The notes below the pieces were generated by a model. The model made no database searches and was not told where the DNA came from. It saw only the letters and a list, made by a program, of their open reading frames with translations. From CAYYFX01 sp964471155 (GTDB lineage Bacteria; ARS69): a stretch of DNA of 64,000 bases. The stretch spans positions 26,041 to 90,040 of the forward strand of contig CAYYFX010000004.1 in assembly GCA_964471155.1 (NCBI GenBank), given 5' to 3'. Each line of letters starts with the position of its first letter. The first letter of the stretch is position 1. Positions 1-7,879 of the stretch are shown here, one piece after another. The position numbers and the translations under genes are program-made.

Positions 1-1011
1 ACGCCCGGCCGCCTGTCGAAGACGATCTTCAACGCGTCCGGCACCGAGGCGGACGACACCGCGGTGGTGCTGGCCCAGGTCTTCACCGGTGCCCAGGAGA
101 TCGTGGCGTTGCGGCACGGCTACTCCGGCCGCGGCACCCTGGCGCAGTCCCTCACCGGCCATGCGCCGTGGCGCGCGGTGCCCACGCAGGTCGCGGGCAT
201 CAAGCACGCGCTCGCGCCGTACTGCTACCGCTGCCCGCTGGGGCTGAAGTATCCGGACTGCGGCGTGCGCTGCGCCGACGACGTGGACGAGCTCGTCCGC
301 ACCACCACCACCGGGCGCATCGCGGGGTTCATCGCGGAGCCCATCCTCGGCGTGGGCGGGTTCATCACGCCGCCGCCGGAGTACTTCCGGAAGGTCGTGG
401 AGATCGTCCGCCGGCACGGCGGCGTGTTCATCTGCGACGAAGTGCAGACCGGGTTCGGGCGCACCGGAACGCACATGTTCGGCATCTCGCATTGGGGCGT
501 CACGCCGGACATCCTGACCATGGCGAAGGGCATCGCGAACGGCCTGCCGCTCGCGGCGGTCACGGCCACGCCGGAGATCGCCGACGCCTTCAAGAAGCTC
601 ACGATCTCCACCTTCGGCGGGAACCCCGTCTCCTGCGCGGCGGCGAACGCCACGATCGACATCATCGAGTCGGAGAAGCTCCCCGCGAACGCGGAGGCCA
701 TGGGCGCGCGGCTGCGCGCCGGCCTCGACGAGCTGCAGCGACGCTTCCCGCGGACCATCGGCGAGATCCGCGGCAAGGGGCTGATGGTGGGGCTGGAGAT
801 GGTCGTGGACGAGAAGGGCGGGGATCGCACGCCGAACCCGGCCGCGGTGAACCGCTTCTTCGAGGAGACGAAGCGGCGCGGCCTGCTCGTGGGCAAGGGC
901 GGGCACTTCGGCAACGTGCTGCGCATCACGCCGCCCCTGACCGTGGGCGCGGCCGAGATCGACGAGGCGCTCGCCGTGTTCCGCGACGCCTTCGAGGCGA
1001 TGGGGGCCTGA
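1..1011 (+). CDS. Class III PLP aminotransferase (AGXT2-like), 5' end outside window
   Basis: The reading frame is open from base 1, so the N-terminus lies upstream. It encodes the C-terminal 336 residues of a class III (omega) aminotransferase. Visible motifs are the SGTEADD cofactor-phosphate region, the DEVQTGFGR segment with the PLP-ring aspartate, and MAKGIANGLPL with the Schiff-base lysine. The closest family by eye is AGXT2 / 3-aminoisobutyrate- or beta-alanine-pyruvate aminotransferase. It lies one base upstream of preT and preA, the two subunits of dihydropyrimidine dehydrogenase. I therefore infer that it disposes of beta-alanine or 3-aminoisobutyrate made by reductive pyrimidine breakdown. 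Substrate cannot be read from sequence; another omega-amino acid is possible. Confidence 0.88.
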   Translation, partial: TPGRLSKTIFNASGTEADDTAVVLAQVFTGAQEIVALRHGYSGRGTLAQSLTGHAPWRAVPTQVAGIKHALAPYCYRCPLGLKYPDCGVRCADDVDELVRTTTTGRIAGFIAEPILGVGGFITPPPEYFRKVVEIVRRHGGVFICDEVQTGFGRTGTHMFGISHWGVTPDILTMAKGIANGLPLAAVTATPEIADAFKKLTISTFGGNPVSCAAANATIDIIESEKLPANAEAMGARLRAGLDELQRRFPRTIGEIRGKGLMVGLEMVVDEKGGDRTPNPAAVNRFFEETKRRGLLVGKGGHFGNVLRITPPLTVGAAEIDEALAVFRDAFEAMGA

Positions 1012-1012
1012 C

Positions 1013-2362
1013 GTGCCGGGTGCGCCGGATACCGCGCCGTCCGCGCGCTGGGGACTCCCGGCGGAGCGGCCCGAGCTGCGCTTCGCGGGGAAGCACGCGC
1101 CGCTCGCGCCCACCGAGGCCGCGCGCGAGGCCGCGCGTTGCCTGTACTGCGTGGACGCGCCGTGCATCCGCGCCTGCCCCACCGCGATCGACGTGCCCAC
1201 CTTCATCCGCAAGATCGGCACCGGGAACCTGCGGGGCGCGGCGCGCACGATCCTGACCGCCAACCTGCTCGGGAAGAGCTGCGCGCGCGTGTGCCCCGTG
1301 GAGGTGCTGTGCGAGGGCGCGTGCGTGTACACGAAGGACGGGCGGCCGGCGATCGAGATCGGGCGGCTGCAGCGGTTCGCCCTGGATCACGGCGGGGGCG
1401 TGGAGCTGCTGCCGAGATCCGCGGCCACGGGCCGCTCCGTGGGGCTCGTCGGCGCCGGGCCGGCCTCCCTGGCCTGCGCCGGAACGCTCGCGCTGCTCGG
1501 GCACTCCCCGGTCGTGTACGAGAAGCGGCAGCTCCCGGGCGGGCTCAACACCACGGGCGTGGCCCCGTACAAGCTGCCGGCGGACGAGGCGCTGCTGGAG
1601 GTGGACTCCCTGCTCGCGCTCGGCATCGAGGTCCGCACGGGCGTCGAGATCGGCGCGGACGTGGGCGCGGCGGAGCTGCTCGGCCGGCACGAGGCGGTGT
1701 TCCTCGGCGTCGGGCTGGGCGCGGACTCGAAGCTCGGGATCCCGGGCGAGGACGGCCCGGGCGTGGTCGGCGCGGTCGCGTGGATCGAGCGCGTGAAGAA
1801 CGGGCGCGACGACCCGGTGCGGGGCGTGCGCTCCGCGGTCGTCGTCGGCGGCGGCAACACCGCGATCGACGCCTGCCGCGCGCTGCGCGGGCTGGGCGTC
1901 CCCTCCGTGACGCTGGCCTACCGGCGCGACCGCGGGCGCATGAAGGCGTACGCGCACGAGCTGGCGGCGGCGCTGGCGCACGGCGTCTCGCTGTGCGAGA
2001 ACGTCGCGCTCGCGGAGGTGCTCCGGGAGGACGGCCGCGTGGCGGCCGTGCGGCTCGTGGCCGCCCGCGAGGGTCGCCCCACCGGGACCGAGGCGGGCGT
2101 GCTGCCCGCGGATCTCGTGCTGCTCGCGCTCGGGCAGGCGAAGCTGGCGGAGCTCGTGCGGCGGTTCGACGGCGTCGAGGTGGACGCGCGCGGTCGCATC
2201 GCCTGCGACCCCGCCACCGGCCGCACCGGCAACCCGCGCGTGTTCGCCGGCGGCGACGCGCGCAACGGCGGCAAGGAGGTCGTGAACGCGGCCGCCGAGG
2301 GACAGGCCGCCGCCCGCGCCATCGACGCGCTGCTCCGCGGCGCCGCGGCGGGAGGCGGTTGA
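1013..2362 (+). CDS. preT: Dihydropyrimidine dehydrogenase, NAD(P)H/FAD iron-sulfur subunit (PreT/PydX-type)
   Basis: 449 residues with a GTG start one base after the aminotransferase stop. An N-terminal cysteine-rich region (CLYC, CIRACP, CARVCP, CEGAC) should ligate two 4Fe-4S clusters, as in the N-terminal domain of mammalian DPYD and glutamate synthase small subunits. It is followed by an FAD-binding GAGPASLACAG motif near residue 145 and an NAD(P)-binding GGGNTAID motif near residue 285. In E. coli PreT this subunit passes electrons from NADH to PreA. The stop TGA shares its last base with the preA ATG, which suggests coupled translation and a 1:1 complex. A GltD-like protein is the main alternative, but the preA partner argues against that. 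Confidence 0.88.
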   Translation: MPGAPDTAPSARWGLPAERPELRFAGKHAPLAPTEAAREAARCLYCVDAPCIRACPTAIDVPTFIRKIGTGNLRGAARTILTANLLGKSCARVCPVEVLCEGACVYTKDGRPAIEIGRLQRFALDHGGGVELLPRSAATGRSVGLVGAGPASLACAGTLALLGHSPVVYEKRQLPGGLNTTGVAPYKLPADEALLEVDSLLALGIEVRTGVEIGADVGAAELLGRHEAVFLGVGLGADSKLGIPGEDGPGVVGAVAWIERVKNGRDDPVRGVRSAVVVGGGNTAIDACRALRGLGVPSVTLAYRRDRGRMKAYAHELAAALAHGVSLCENVALAEVLREDGRVAAVRLVAAREGRPTGTEAGVLPADLVLLALGQAKLAELVRRFDGVEVDARGRIACDPATGRTGNPRVFAGGDARNGGKEVVNAAAEGQAAARAIDALLRGAAAGGG

Positions 2363-3711
2363 TGGCCGACCTCTCCGGGACCTTCGCCGGCATCCGCACG
2401 CCGAACCCGTTCTGGCTCGCCTCCGGTCCGCCGACGAACTCCGGCGACCAGGTGGCCCGCGCGTTCGACGCGGGCTGGGGCGGCGCGGTGTGGAAGACGC
2501 TCGGGAACCCCATCGTGAACGTGTCGAGCCGGCTGGGATCCCTGGACTGGGGCGGCGAGCGCATGATGGGGCTCAACAACATCGAGCTGATCACGGACCG
2601 GCCGCTGGACGTGAACCTCCGCGAGATCGCGGACGTGAAGCGGCGGTACCCGGGGCACGCGGTGATCGTGTCGCTCATGTTCGAGTCCCGCGCCGAGTGG
2701 GCGGACATCCTGAAGCGCTGCGAGGACACCGGCTGCGACGGCGTGGAGCTGAACTTCGGCTGCCCGCACGGGATGTGCGAACGCGGCATGGGCTCCGCGG
2801 TCGGCCAGGAGCCGCGCGTCCTGCAGGAGCTCGTGTCGTGGGTGCGGCAGGCCACCCGGCTGCCGGTCATCGCGAAGCTCACGCCCAACGTCACGGATGT
2901 GCTGGACCCGGCGCGCGCCGCGAAGGCGGGCGGCGCCGACGCCGTCTCCCTCATCAACACGATCCAGAGCGTGATGGGCGTGGACCTGGACCGCCTCGTG
3001 CCGCTGCCGCGGGTGGGCGCGGCCTCCAGCCACGGCGGCTACTGCGGCCCGGCGGTGAAGCCGGTGGCGCTGCGGATGGTGGCGCAGATCGCGCGGGAGA
3101 AGGACCTCGCGCTGCCCATCTCGGGGATCGGCGGCATCGGCACGTGGCGCGACGCGGCGGAGTTCCTGGCGCTCGGGGCGGCGAACGTGCAGGTCTGCAC
3201 GGCGGTGATGCACTGGGGCTTCCGCATCGTCGAGGACCTGATCGACGGCCTGTCCGGGTACCTGGACTCGAAGGGCATGGCGAGCGTGTCGCAGCTCGTC
3301 GGCGCCGCGGTGCCCGGCTTCCGCGAGTGGGGCGAGCTGGACCTGAACTACCACGTCGTGGCGGCCATCGACGAGTCGCTCTGCATCGGCTGCCGGCTGT
3401 GCGAGGTGGCGTGCCACGACGGCGCCCACCAGTGCATCCACGCGCCCGGCGTGGAGCCGCGACCCGGGCACGCGGCGCCGCGCGCGGCGGAGGCGGCGCG
3501 GCGCGCGCGCGAGGCCCCGCCGTCCTCTCCCTACCGCGTGCCGTGGGTGGACGAGACCGAGTGCGTGGGCTGCAACCTGTGCGCGCTGGTCTGCCCGGTG
3601 GACGGCTGCATCACGATGGTGGAGCGCCGCCGCGACCCGCACGCCGAGACCTGGAACGACCGCGTCGCGCGGGGCGCCGATCGCGTGCCCGGGGGGCTCG
3701 CGGACCTGTGA
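2362..3711 (+). CDS. preA: Dihydropyrimidine dehydrogenase catalytic subunit (PreA/PydA)
   Basis: 449 residues. The FMN TIM-barrel part (about 1-340) resembles dihydroorotate dehydrogenase and reduces uracil/thymine to the 5,6-dihydro form. NFGCPHGM near residue 135 carries the likely active-site cysteine, and SGIGGIGTW near 255 is the phosphate-binding segment. The C-terminus (about 340-430) has two ferredoxin-type 4Fe-4S motifs, CIGCRLCEVAC and CVGCNLCALVCP. Start ATG overlaps the preT stop (TGATG). Neighbouring dihydropyrimidinase and ureidopropionase genes are not seen and may lie upstream. The reading frame ends inside the GTGA that starts the potassium channel gene. Confidence 0.93.
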   Translation: MADLSGTFAGIRTPNPFWLASGPPTNSGDQVARAFDAGWGGAVWKTLGNPIVNVSSRLGSLDWGGERMMGLNNIELITDRPLDVNLREIADVKRRYPGHAVIVSLMFESRAEWADILKRCEDTGCDGVELNFGCPHGMCERGMGSAVGQEPRVLQELVSWVRQATRLPVIAKLTPNVTDVLDPARAAKAGGADAVSLINTIQSVMGVDLDRLVPLPRVGAASSHGGYCGPAVKPVALRMVAQIAREKDLALPISGIGGIGTWRDAAEFLALGAANVQVCTAVMHWGFRIVEDLIDGLSGYLDSKGMASVSQLVGAAVPGFREWGELDLNYHVVAAIDESLCIGCRLCEVACHDGAHQCIHAPGVEPRPGHAAPRAAEAARRAREAPPSSPYRVPWVDETECVGCNLCALVCPVDGCITMVERRRDPHAETWNDRVARGADRVPGGLADL

Positions 3712-5696
3712 CCTCGCGCGAACGGCTCGAGGCGTGGCTCCTGCCGCTCGGCGCCCCCCTGCTCGCCACCTCCACCGGACTCGCGGGGACGGACGGCGAC
3801 CCCTGGCGGTGGGTCGCCGCGGTCGGCGCCGCCCTCGTCGCCGGCGCCGGGCTGCGGCTGCGCGGCGGCGACCGCCTCGGCGGGGTCGCGGCCACCGCGG
3901 GATCCGGTCTCGCCGCGGCCGCCATCCTCGGCGCCACGGCCGCGTCGCCGACCCTGGCGTTCGTCGTGCTCGCGTCGCTGGCCACGTTCCTGCTCGCGCT
4001 GTGGGCGCCGGAGGAGGGCGACGCCGCGACCGCCCCGCGGGTCCGCGACGCGCGCCTCCGCACCGGATGCGCCGCGGCCGCGCTCGCCGCCCTGGGCTGC
4101 TGGTTCTTCGTGGTGCTGGGCCGCGCCGGCGCGGCGCCGTGGAACGCGGTCGCCGTCGGCGCGTCCTTCGTCGTGGCGGCGGGGTACGCCGCGCGCTGGG
4201 CGCTGCGTCACCGGCGGGCCATGCGGGTCGCGGCGGTCGCGCTGGCGCTCGCCGCGCTCGCCGGCGCCGGCGCCGCGGCGTGGGCGCAGCACTTCCGCTG
4301 GGCCGCGTCCATCCTGGCCGCGCCGTTCGCGCTCGTCCTCGTCACCACGCTGCCGAGCCGCGACGAGGCGCAGCGCTGGCTCCCGGACCTGGACCACCCC
4401 GTCCACCTGCTCGTCACGACGTTCGCCTTCCTCTCGGCGCTCGGCGGGCTCCTGCTGATGCTGCCGGTGTGCGCCGCGGACGGCCGCGCCATCCCCCCGC
4501 TCGCGGCGCTGTTCACGTCCACGAGCGCCGTGTGCGTGACCGGGCTCATCGTGCTGGACACGCCGACCGCCTTCAGCCCGGTCGGGCACGCCGTGCTCCT
4601 GCTCCTGATCCAGGTGGGCGGGCTCGGCATCATGACCTTCTCCACGGCGGCGCTGGGCATGCTCGGCCGGCGGCTGAGCGTGCGCCAGGAGAACGCCATG
4701 GCCGGGCTGGTCGGCTCCGACAACCGGCGCGACCTCTTCCGCATCCTGCGCGCCACGCTCGTCCTCACCGTGGCCGTGGAGGCGGCGGGCGCCGCCCTGC
4801 TTGCGGCGCTGTTCCACGCCGCCGGCGAGCCGGCCGCCCCGGCGGCATGGCGCGGCCTGTTCACGGCGGTCTCCGCGTTCTGCAACGCCGGGTTCGCCCT
4901 GCAGACGGACAGCCTGATGGGGTTCCGCCGCGAGCCGCTCATCCTGCACGTGGTGGCGCTGCTCATCGTGCTCGGCAGCCTCTCCCCGGTCGTGCTGACC
5001 AGCCTCCCGGCGCTCGCGCGGCGGCAGCGGGTCGCCCTGCGCGTGAAGCTCGCCCTGGCCGCCACGGGCGTGCTGCTCGCGGGGGGCTTCGTGCTGCTGG
5101 CCGCGCTGGAGTGGAGCGGTCCGGCCTTCGCGGGCCTCTCCGTCACGGAACGCCTGCACAACGCCTGGCTCATGTCGGCCGCGCGCACGGCGGGCTTCAG
5201 CTCGGTGGACTGCTCGGCGTTCGGCGACGCGTCCGCCACGCTGCTGCTGTTCCTCATGTTCGTGGGCGGGAGCCCCGGCAGCACGGCGGGCGGGATCAAG
5301 ACGACCACGCTGGCGGTGGTCGCGTGCGGCGTCATTGCCGCGCTGCGCGGGCGCGGCGAGCCGGAGATCTTCGGCCGCCGCATCGGACGCGACACCTTCG
5401 TGCGCGCCACCTCGATCGTCGTCCTCGGTCTCGTGGCGGTGCTCGGGAGCATCCTGGCGCTGCAGGCGGTCACCCACCTGCCCTACCGCATGGTGGTATT
5501 CGAGGCGGTCTCGGCTCTCGCCACCGTCGGATTCTCCCTCGGGGCCACGCCGCTGCTGGACGGCGCGGGTCTCGTCCTCGTGATGCTGTGCATGCTCGCC
5601 GGCCGCGTGGGTCCGCTCTCGGCGTTCGTGTTCTTCCTCGATCGCCGCACGGGTGCCGCCTTCGAATACCCGGCGGAAGACGTCCAGGTGGGCTAG
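3708..5696 (+). CDS. trkH: TrkH/KtrB-family potassium uptake channel subunit with extra N-terminal membrane region
   Basis: 662 residues, inner membrane. The four pore-loop repeats are recognisable by their filter glycines: STSAVCVTGL, AFCNAGFAL, RTAGFSSVD and SALATVGFSLG. GGSPGSTAGGIKTTT is also typical of TrkH/KtrB. The first roughly 220 residues form several additional hydrophobic helices before the conserved core; most KtrB proteins are about 450 residues and E. coli TrkH 483, so this one is long. The GTG start overlaps the preA stop (GTGA), so it is probably translated from the same mRNA. The TrkA-type regulator follows after 9 bases. Transport of sodium instead of or with potassium cannot be excluded. 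Confidence 0.9.
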   Translation: MTSRERLEAWLLPLGAPLLATSTGLAGTDGDPWRWVAAVGAALVAGAGLRLRGGDRLGGVAATAGSGLAAAAILGATAASPTLAFVVLASLATFLLALWAPEEGDAATAPRVRDARLRTGCAAAALAALGCWFFVVLGRAGAAPWNAVAVGASFVVAAGYAARWALRHRRAMRVAAVALALAALAGAGAAAWAQHFRWAASILAAPFALVLVTTLPSRDEAQRWLPDLDHPVHLLVTTFAFLSALGGLLLMLPVCAADGRAIPPLAALFTSTSAVCVTGLIVLDTPTAFSPVGHAVLLLLIQVGGLGIMTFSTAALGMLGRRLSVRQENAMAGLVGSDNRRDLFRILRATLVLTVAVEAAGAALLAALFHAAGEPAAPAAWRGLFTAVSAFCNAGFALQTDSLMGFRREPLILHVVALLIVLGSLSPVVLTSLPALARRQRVALRVKLALAATGVLLAGGFVLLAALEWSGPAFAGLSVTERLHNAWLMSAARTAGFSSVDCSAFGDASATLLLFLMFVGGSPGSTAGGIKTTTLAVVACGVIAALRGRGEPEIFGRRIGRDTFVRATSIVVLGLVAVLGSILALQAVTHLPYRMVVFEAVSALATVGFSLGATPLLDGAGLVLVMLCMLAGRVGPLSAFVFFLDRRTGAAFEYPAEDVQVG

Positions 5697-5705
5697 AATC
5701 CGCGC

Positions 5706-6365
5706 ATGGCCAGGCAAGCGCTCATCGTCGGTCTCGGGAAGTTCGGGCTCTCGCTCGCGCGGGCGCTCAAGGCGTACGACGTGGAGGTGCTGGCCGTGGA
5801 CCGCCGCGCCGAGCTCGTGCAGGAGGCCGCGGACATCGTGGACCATGCGCTCTGCCTGGACTCCACGGACGAGGACGCGCTGGCCCGGACCGCGCCGGAG
5901 CGGCGCGACGTCGTGGTCTGCGCCATCGGCGACGAGTCGCGCGACGCCTCCATCCTCACCACGGCCCTCCTCAAGCAGATGGGGGCCAAGCACCTCGTGG
6001 CGCGGGCCAGCGATCCGCTGCACGCGCGCATCCTGCGGCTCGTGGGCGCGGACGACGTGGTGGACCCGGAGACCGCGTTCGGCCGGAGGCTCGCGCCGCA
6101 GCTCGCCGTGGAGGGCGTGCTCGGCGAGTACCCGCTGGGCGAGGGGCTCGTCGTGGCGGAGCTGCGCGTCCCCGACGCGCTCGTGGGCAAGTCCCTGCGC
6201 GAGCTGGAGCTTCCGAGGCGCCGGCGCGTGACCGTCGTGGCGGTCCGGCGCACCGGCGACGCGCAGCTCATCCCGGACCCGGACACGTCGCTCGCCGCCG
6301 GCGACGTCCTCGTCGTCGTGTCCACGCGCGAGGCGCTGCGCGACTTCGAGACGGGGAAGGGCTGA
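5706..6365 (+). CDS. trkA: TrkA/KtrA-family potassium channel regulatory subunit (RCK_N + RCK_C)
   Basis: 219 residues, cytoplasmic. The N-terminal Rossmann fold opens with GLGKFGLSLARAL near residue 9, the dinucleotide-binding GxGxxG of RCK_N domains. The C-terminal about 80 residues match a TrkA_C domain (LVVAELRVP... GKSLRELELP). One RCK_N and one RCK_C copy is the KtrA-like half-size form; E. coli TrkA has two of each. The family forms an octameric ring that gates TrkH/KtrB in response to ATP/ADP, NAD(H) or c-di-AMP. It sits 9 bases after the channel gene. Confidence 0.9.
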   Translation: MARQALIVGLGKFGLSLARALKAYDVEVLAVDRRAELVQEAADIVDHALCLDSTDEDALARTAPERRDVVVCAIGDESRDASILTTALLKQMGAKHLVARASDPLHARILRLVGADDVVDPETAFGRRLAPQLAVEGVLGEYPLGEGLVVAELRVPDALVGKSLRELELPRRRRVTVVAVRRTGDAQLIPDPDTSLAAGDVLVVVSTREALRDFETGKG

Positions 6366-6368
6366 CGC

Positions 6369-7031
6369 GTGGGCGTCGAGCGCACGGTCCGGCTGCTGTT
6401 CGTCGTCACGTCCGCCACGCTGTTCGTCGTGACACTGGGCGCCGTCCACCTGTTGCAGCGGCTCGCCCCCGCCGCGCAGGGGATCGCCGACGCCGTCGAC
6501 GGGATCGCGGCGTCGGAGGAGGCGATCGCCGCCCTTGCCGCCCCGGGCGACCCGGATGCGGCGATCCGCTGGACGGACGCGATGCAGCGGCTGGATGCCC
6601 GGGCGGCGGACGAGCGGGAGCGGGAGGCCCTGGCCGCCGCGCGCCGGCACGGGCTGGCCGCCTTCGCCGGCAGCGAGCCGTCCCGCGCCGCCGCCGTCGA
6701 GACGCTCGCCTCCGCGGCGCGTTCCCGCCGGGAGGCGATGCTCGGCGAGGCGCACGCCGCGCGCCGCCTGGCGCTGGGCGGTGCGTGGGGAGCGGTGCTC
6801 GTGGGCCTGGCCGGCTACGTCGCGTCGCTCCTCGTGGCCCGGCGCGTCCGGCGCCGCGTGGTGGAGCCCATCCTGGAGCTGGATCGCGTCGTCAGCGCCG
6901 CCGCGCGCGGCGCGGCCGGCCGCCGGTGCCGCCCGCTGGAGGCGCCGCGCGAGGTGCGCGCGCTCGTCGGACGCGTCAACGACCTCCTGGATCGCGCCGA
7001 GGCGGCCGGGCGGAGGTCGTCGCCGGGGTGA
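6369..7031 (+). CDS. HAMP-domain membrane protein without output domain
   Basis: 220 residues, GTG start 3 bases after trkA. A transmembrane helix at about 8-30 is followed by an Ala/Glu/Arg-rich, mainly helical extracytoplasmic stretch of about 100 residues, a second membrane helix near 135-157 and a HAMP-like linker (RRRVVEPILELDRV onward). The frame then stops, so there is no histidine kinase, methyl-accepting or cyclase domain. It looks like the sensory half of a chemoreceptor or kinase. Operon position suggests the same mRNA as the potassium uptake pair. Function is unknown; it might be a truncated sensor or a small signal-modulating protein. Confidence 0.6.
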   Translation: MGVERTVRLLFVVTSATLFVVTLGAVHLLQRLAPAAQGIADAVDGIAASEEAIAALAAPGDPDAAIRWTDAMQRLDARAADEREREALAAARRHGLAAFAGSEPSRAAAVETLASAARSRREAMLGEAHAARRLALGGAWGAVLVGLAGYVASLLVARRVRRRVVEPILELDRVVSAAARGAAGRRCRPLEAPREVRALVGRVNDLLDRAEAAGRRSSPG

Positions 7032-7053
7032 TGCGGCGGGATGCGGGCGCGGG

Positions 7054-7518
7054 TCAGTAGTTCTTGAAGATCGTGGACAGCGGCGCGCCCGTGTCGCTGG
7101 TGGACACGATGTCGTACCGGTCCCACGACCCGCCCGCCATGGACTGGCTCGTGTTGATGGAGATCCCGCCCACCGGATCGGTGGCCGGGGGCGTCATCGG
7201 GACGTTCGTCCAGTCGATGCTCGTGGGCGCCGAGGTGAACGGGTTGGCCGGCAGGCCGCCCGCCGGCAGCAGCATGTTGAACGTGAAGGCTCCCTCGGAC
7301 GTGACGGACGCCGCGTTCTGCGGGTAGTTTCCGTCGTTCCGCGTGGAGAATTCCTCCATGGTCAAGCGCGCGATGTGCATGTTCTCGATGACCTGCGCGA
7401 TGCGCGCGCGGTTCTGCATGCTCGAGTAGTTCGCCACCCCGATCGCGGCAAGGATGCCGATGATCACGACGACGATCATGAGCTCGATCAGTGTGAACCC
7501 GCGCTGGTCCCGAATCAT
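7054..7518 (-). CDS. Type IV pilin / pseudopilin-like protein (prepilin N-methylation signal)
   Basis: 154 residues. A short positively charged leader MIRDQRG precedes the class III cleavage site, followed by FTLIELMIVVVIIGILAAIG. That includes the conserved Glu at +5 of the mature protein and the hydrophobic assembly helix. The rest is a small globular domain ending in FKNY, without an obvious C-terminal disulfide pair. It fits a major or minor type IV pilin or a GspG-like pseudopilin; no other assembly gene is nearby, so the machinery must be encoded elsewhere. A G-rich ribosome binding site lies 8-14 bases before ATG. A sigma-54-type promoter sits about 45 bases upstream. Confidence 0.85.
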   Translation of the reverse strand: MIRDQRGFTLIELMIVVVIIGILAAIGVANYSSMQNRARIAQVIENMHIARLTMEEFSTRNDGNYPQNAASVTSEGAFTFNMLLPAGGLPANPFTSAPTSIDWTNVPMTPPATDPVGGISINTSQSMAGGSWDRYDIVSTSDTGAPLSTIFKNY

Positions 7519-7560
7519 GGGTTTCGCCCCCCGGGTCTCCGGAATCGCCCTCGGGCCTGC

Positions 7561-7577
7561 TGCACGGAACGTGCCAC
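7561..7577 (-). promoter_or_regulatory. Candidate sigma-54 promoter of the pilin gene
   Basis: Reading the minus strand, TGGCAC (7576-7571) is followed after five bases by GTGCA (7565-7561). This gives the GG-N10-GC geometry of -24/-12 promoters; the only core mismatch to TGGCAC-N5-TTGC is the first T. The predicted transcript would start near 7550, about 32 bases before the pilin ATG. Pilin genes in several bacteria (for example Pseudomonas pilA) are RpoN-dependent, which makes the match plausible. It is not tested against chance occurrence. Confidence 0.5.
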
Positions 7578-7879
7578 GCCGTGCCGTGCCACGAATCCCC
7601 AGGACCGGCGAAACCTGCCGGGTCGGGTCGAATCGCGGGGGCGCGGATTCATGGCCCGTCTCGCAGGATGCACGTCGTCCGTCGCAGTGTGCCCATGGAC
7701 GGGAATCGGCCACGGACGCCGGGAGCCTTAGCCTCGAGACGCCGAATCGCGGCCGGCGGGGCGAAGACGTATCATGCGCCCTCCGGGGACCCTGGCCGGC
7801 GTCCTCCCGGGACCGGCCGCGCCCCGGCCGACCCGGCGGACGGCCGGCCCGGGATCCCGGGGCAGGAAGGGAGGTCGGC
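7578..7879. other. Intergenic region, no gene recognised
   Basis: About 300 bases between the pilin promoter and the divergent cupin-like gene. Open frames here show no recognisable protein. A possible -10 (TATCAT, 7770-7775) for the rightward gene is present without a convincing -35. A purine-rich ribosome binding site (GGAAGGGAGG) stands just before ATG 7880. Confidence 0.5.

Noticed and set aside
168..3642. Several very long Arg/Ala-rich open frames overlapping the aminotransferase, preT and preA on both strands
   Set aside because: High GC makes stops rare; these frames have no recognisable domains, while the chosen frames carry clear catalytic motifs.
3531..6755. A 1074-codon minus-strand open frame opposite trkH and trkA
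   Set aside because: Composition is a mirror of the real genes (His/Arg/Glu/Gly-rich, no motif), typical of antisense shadow in GC-rich DNA.
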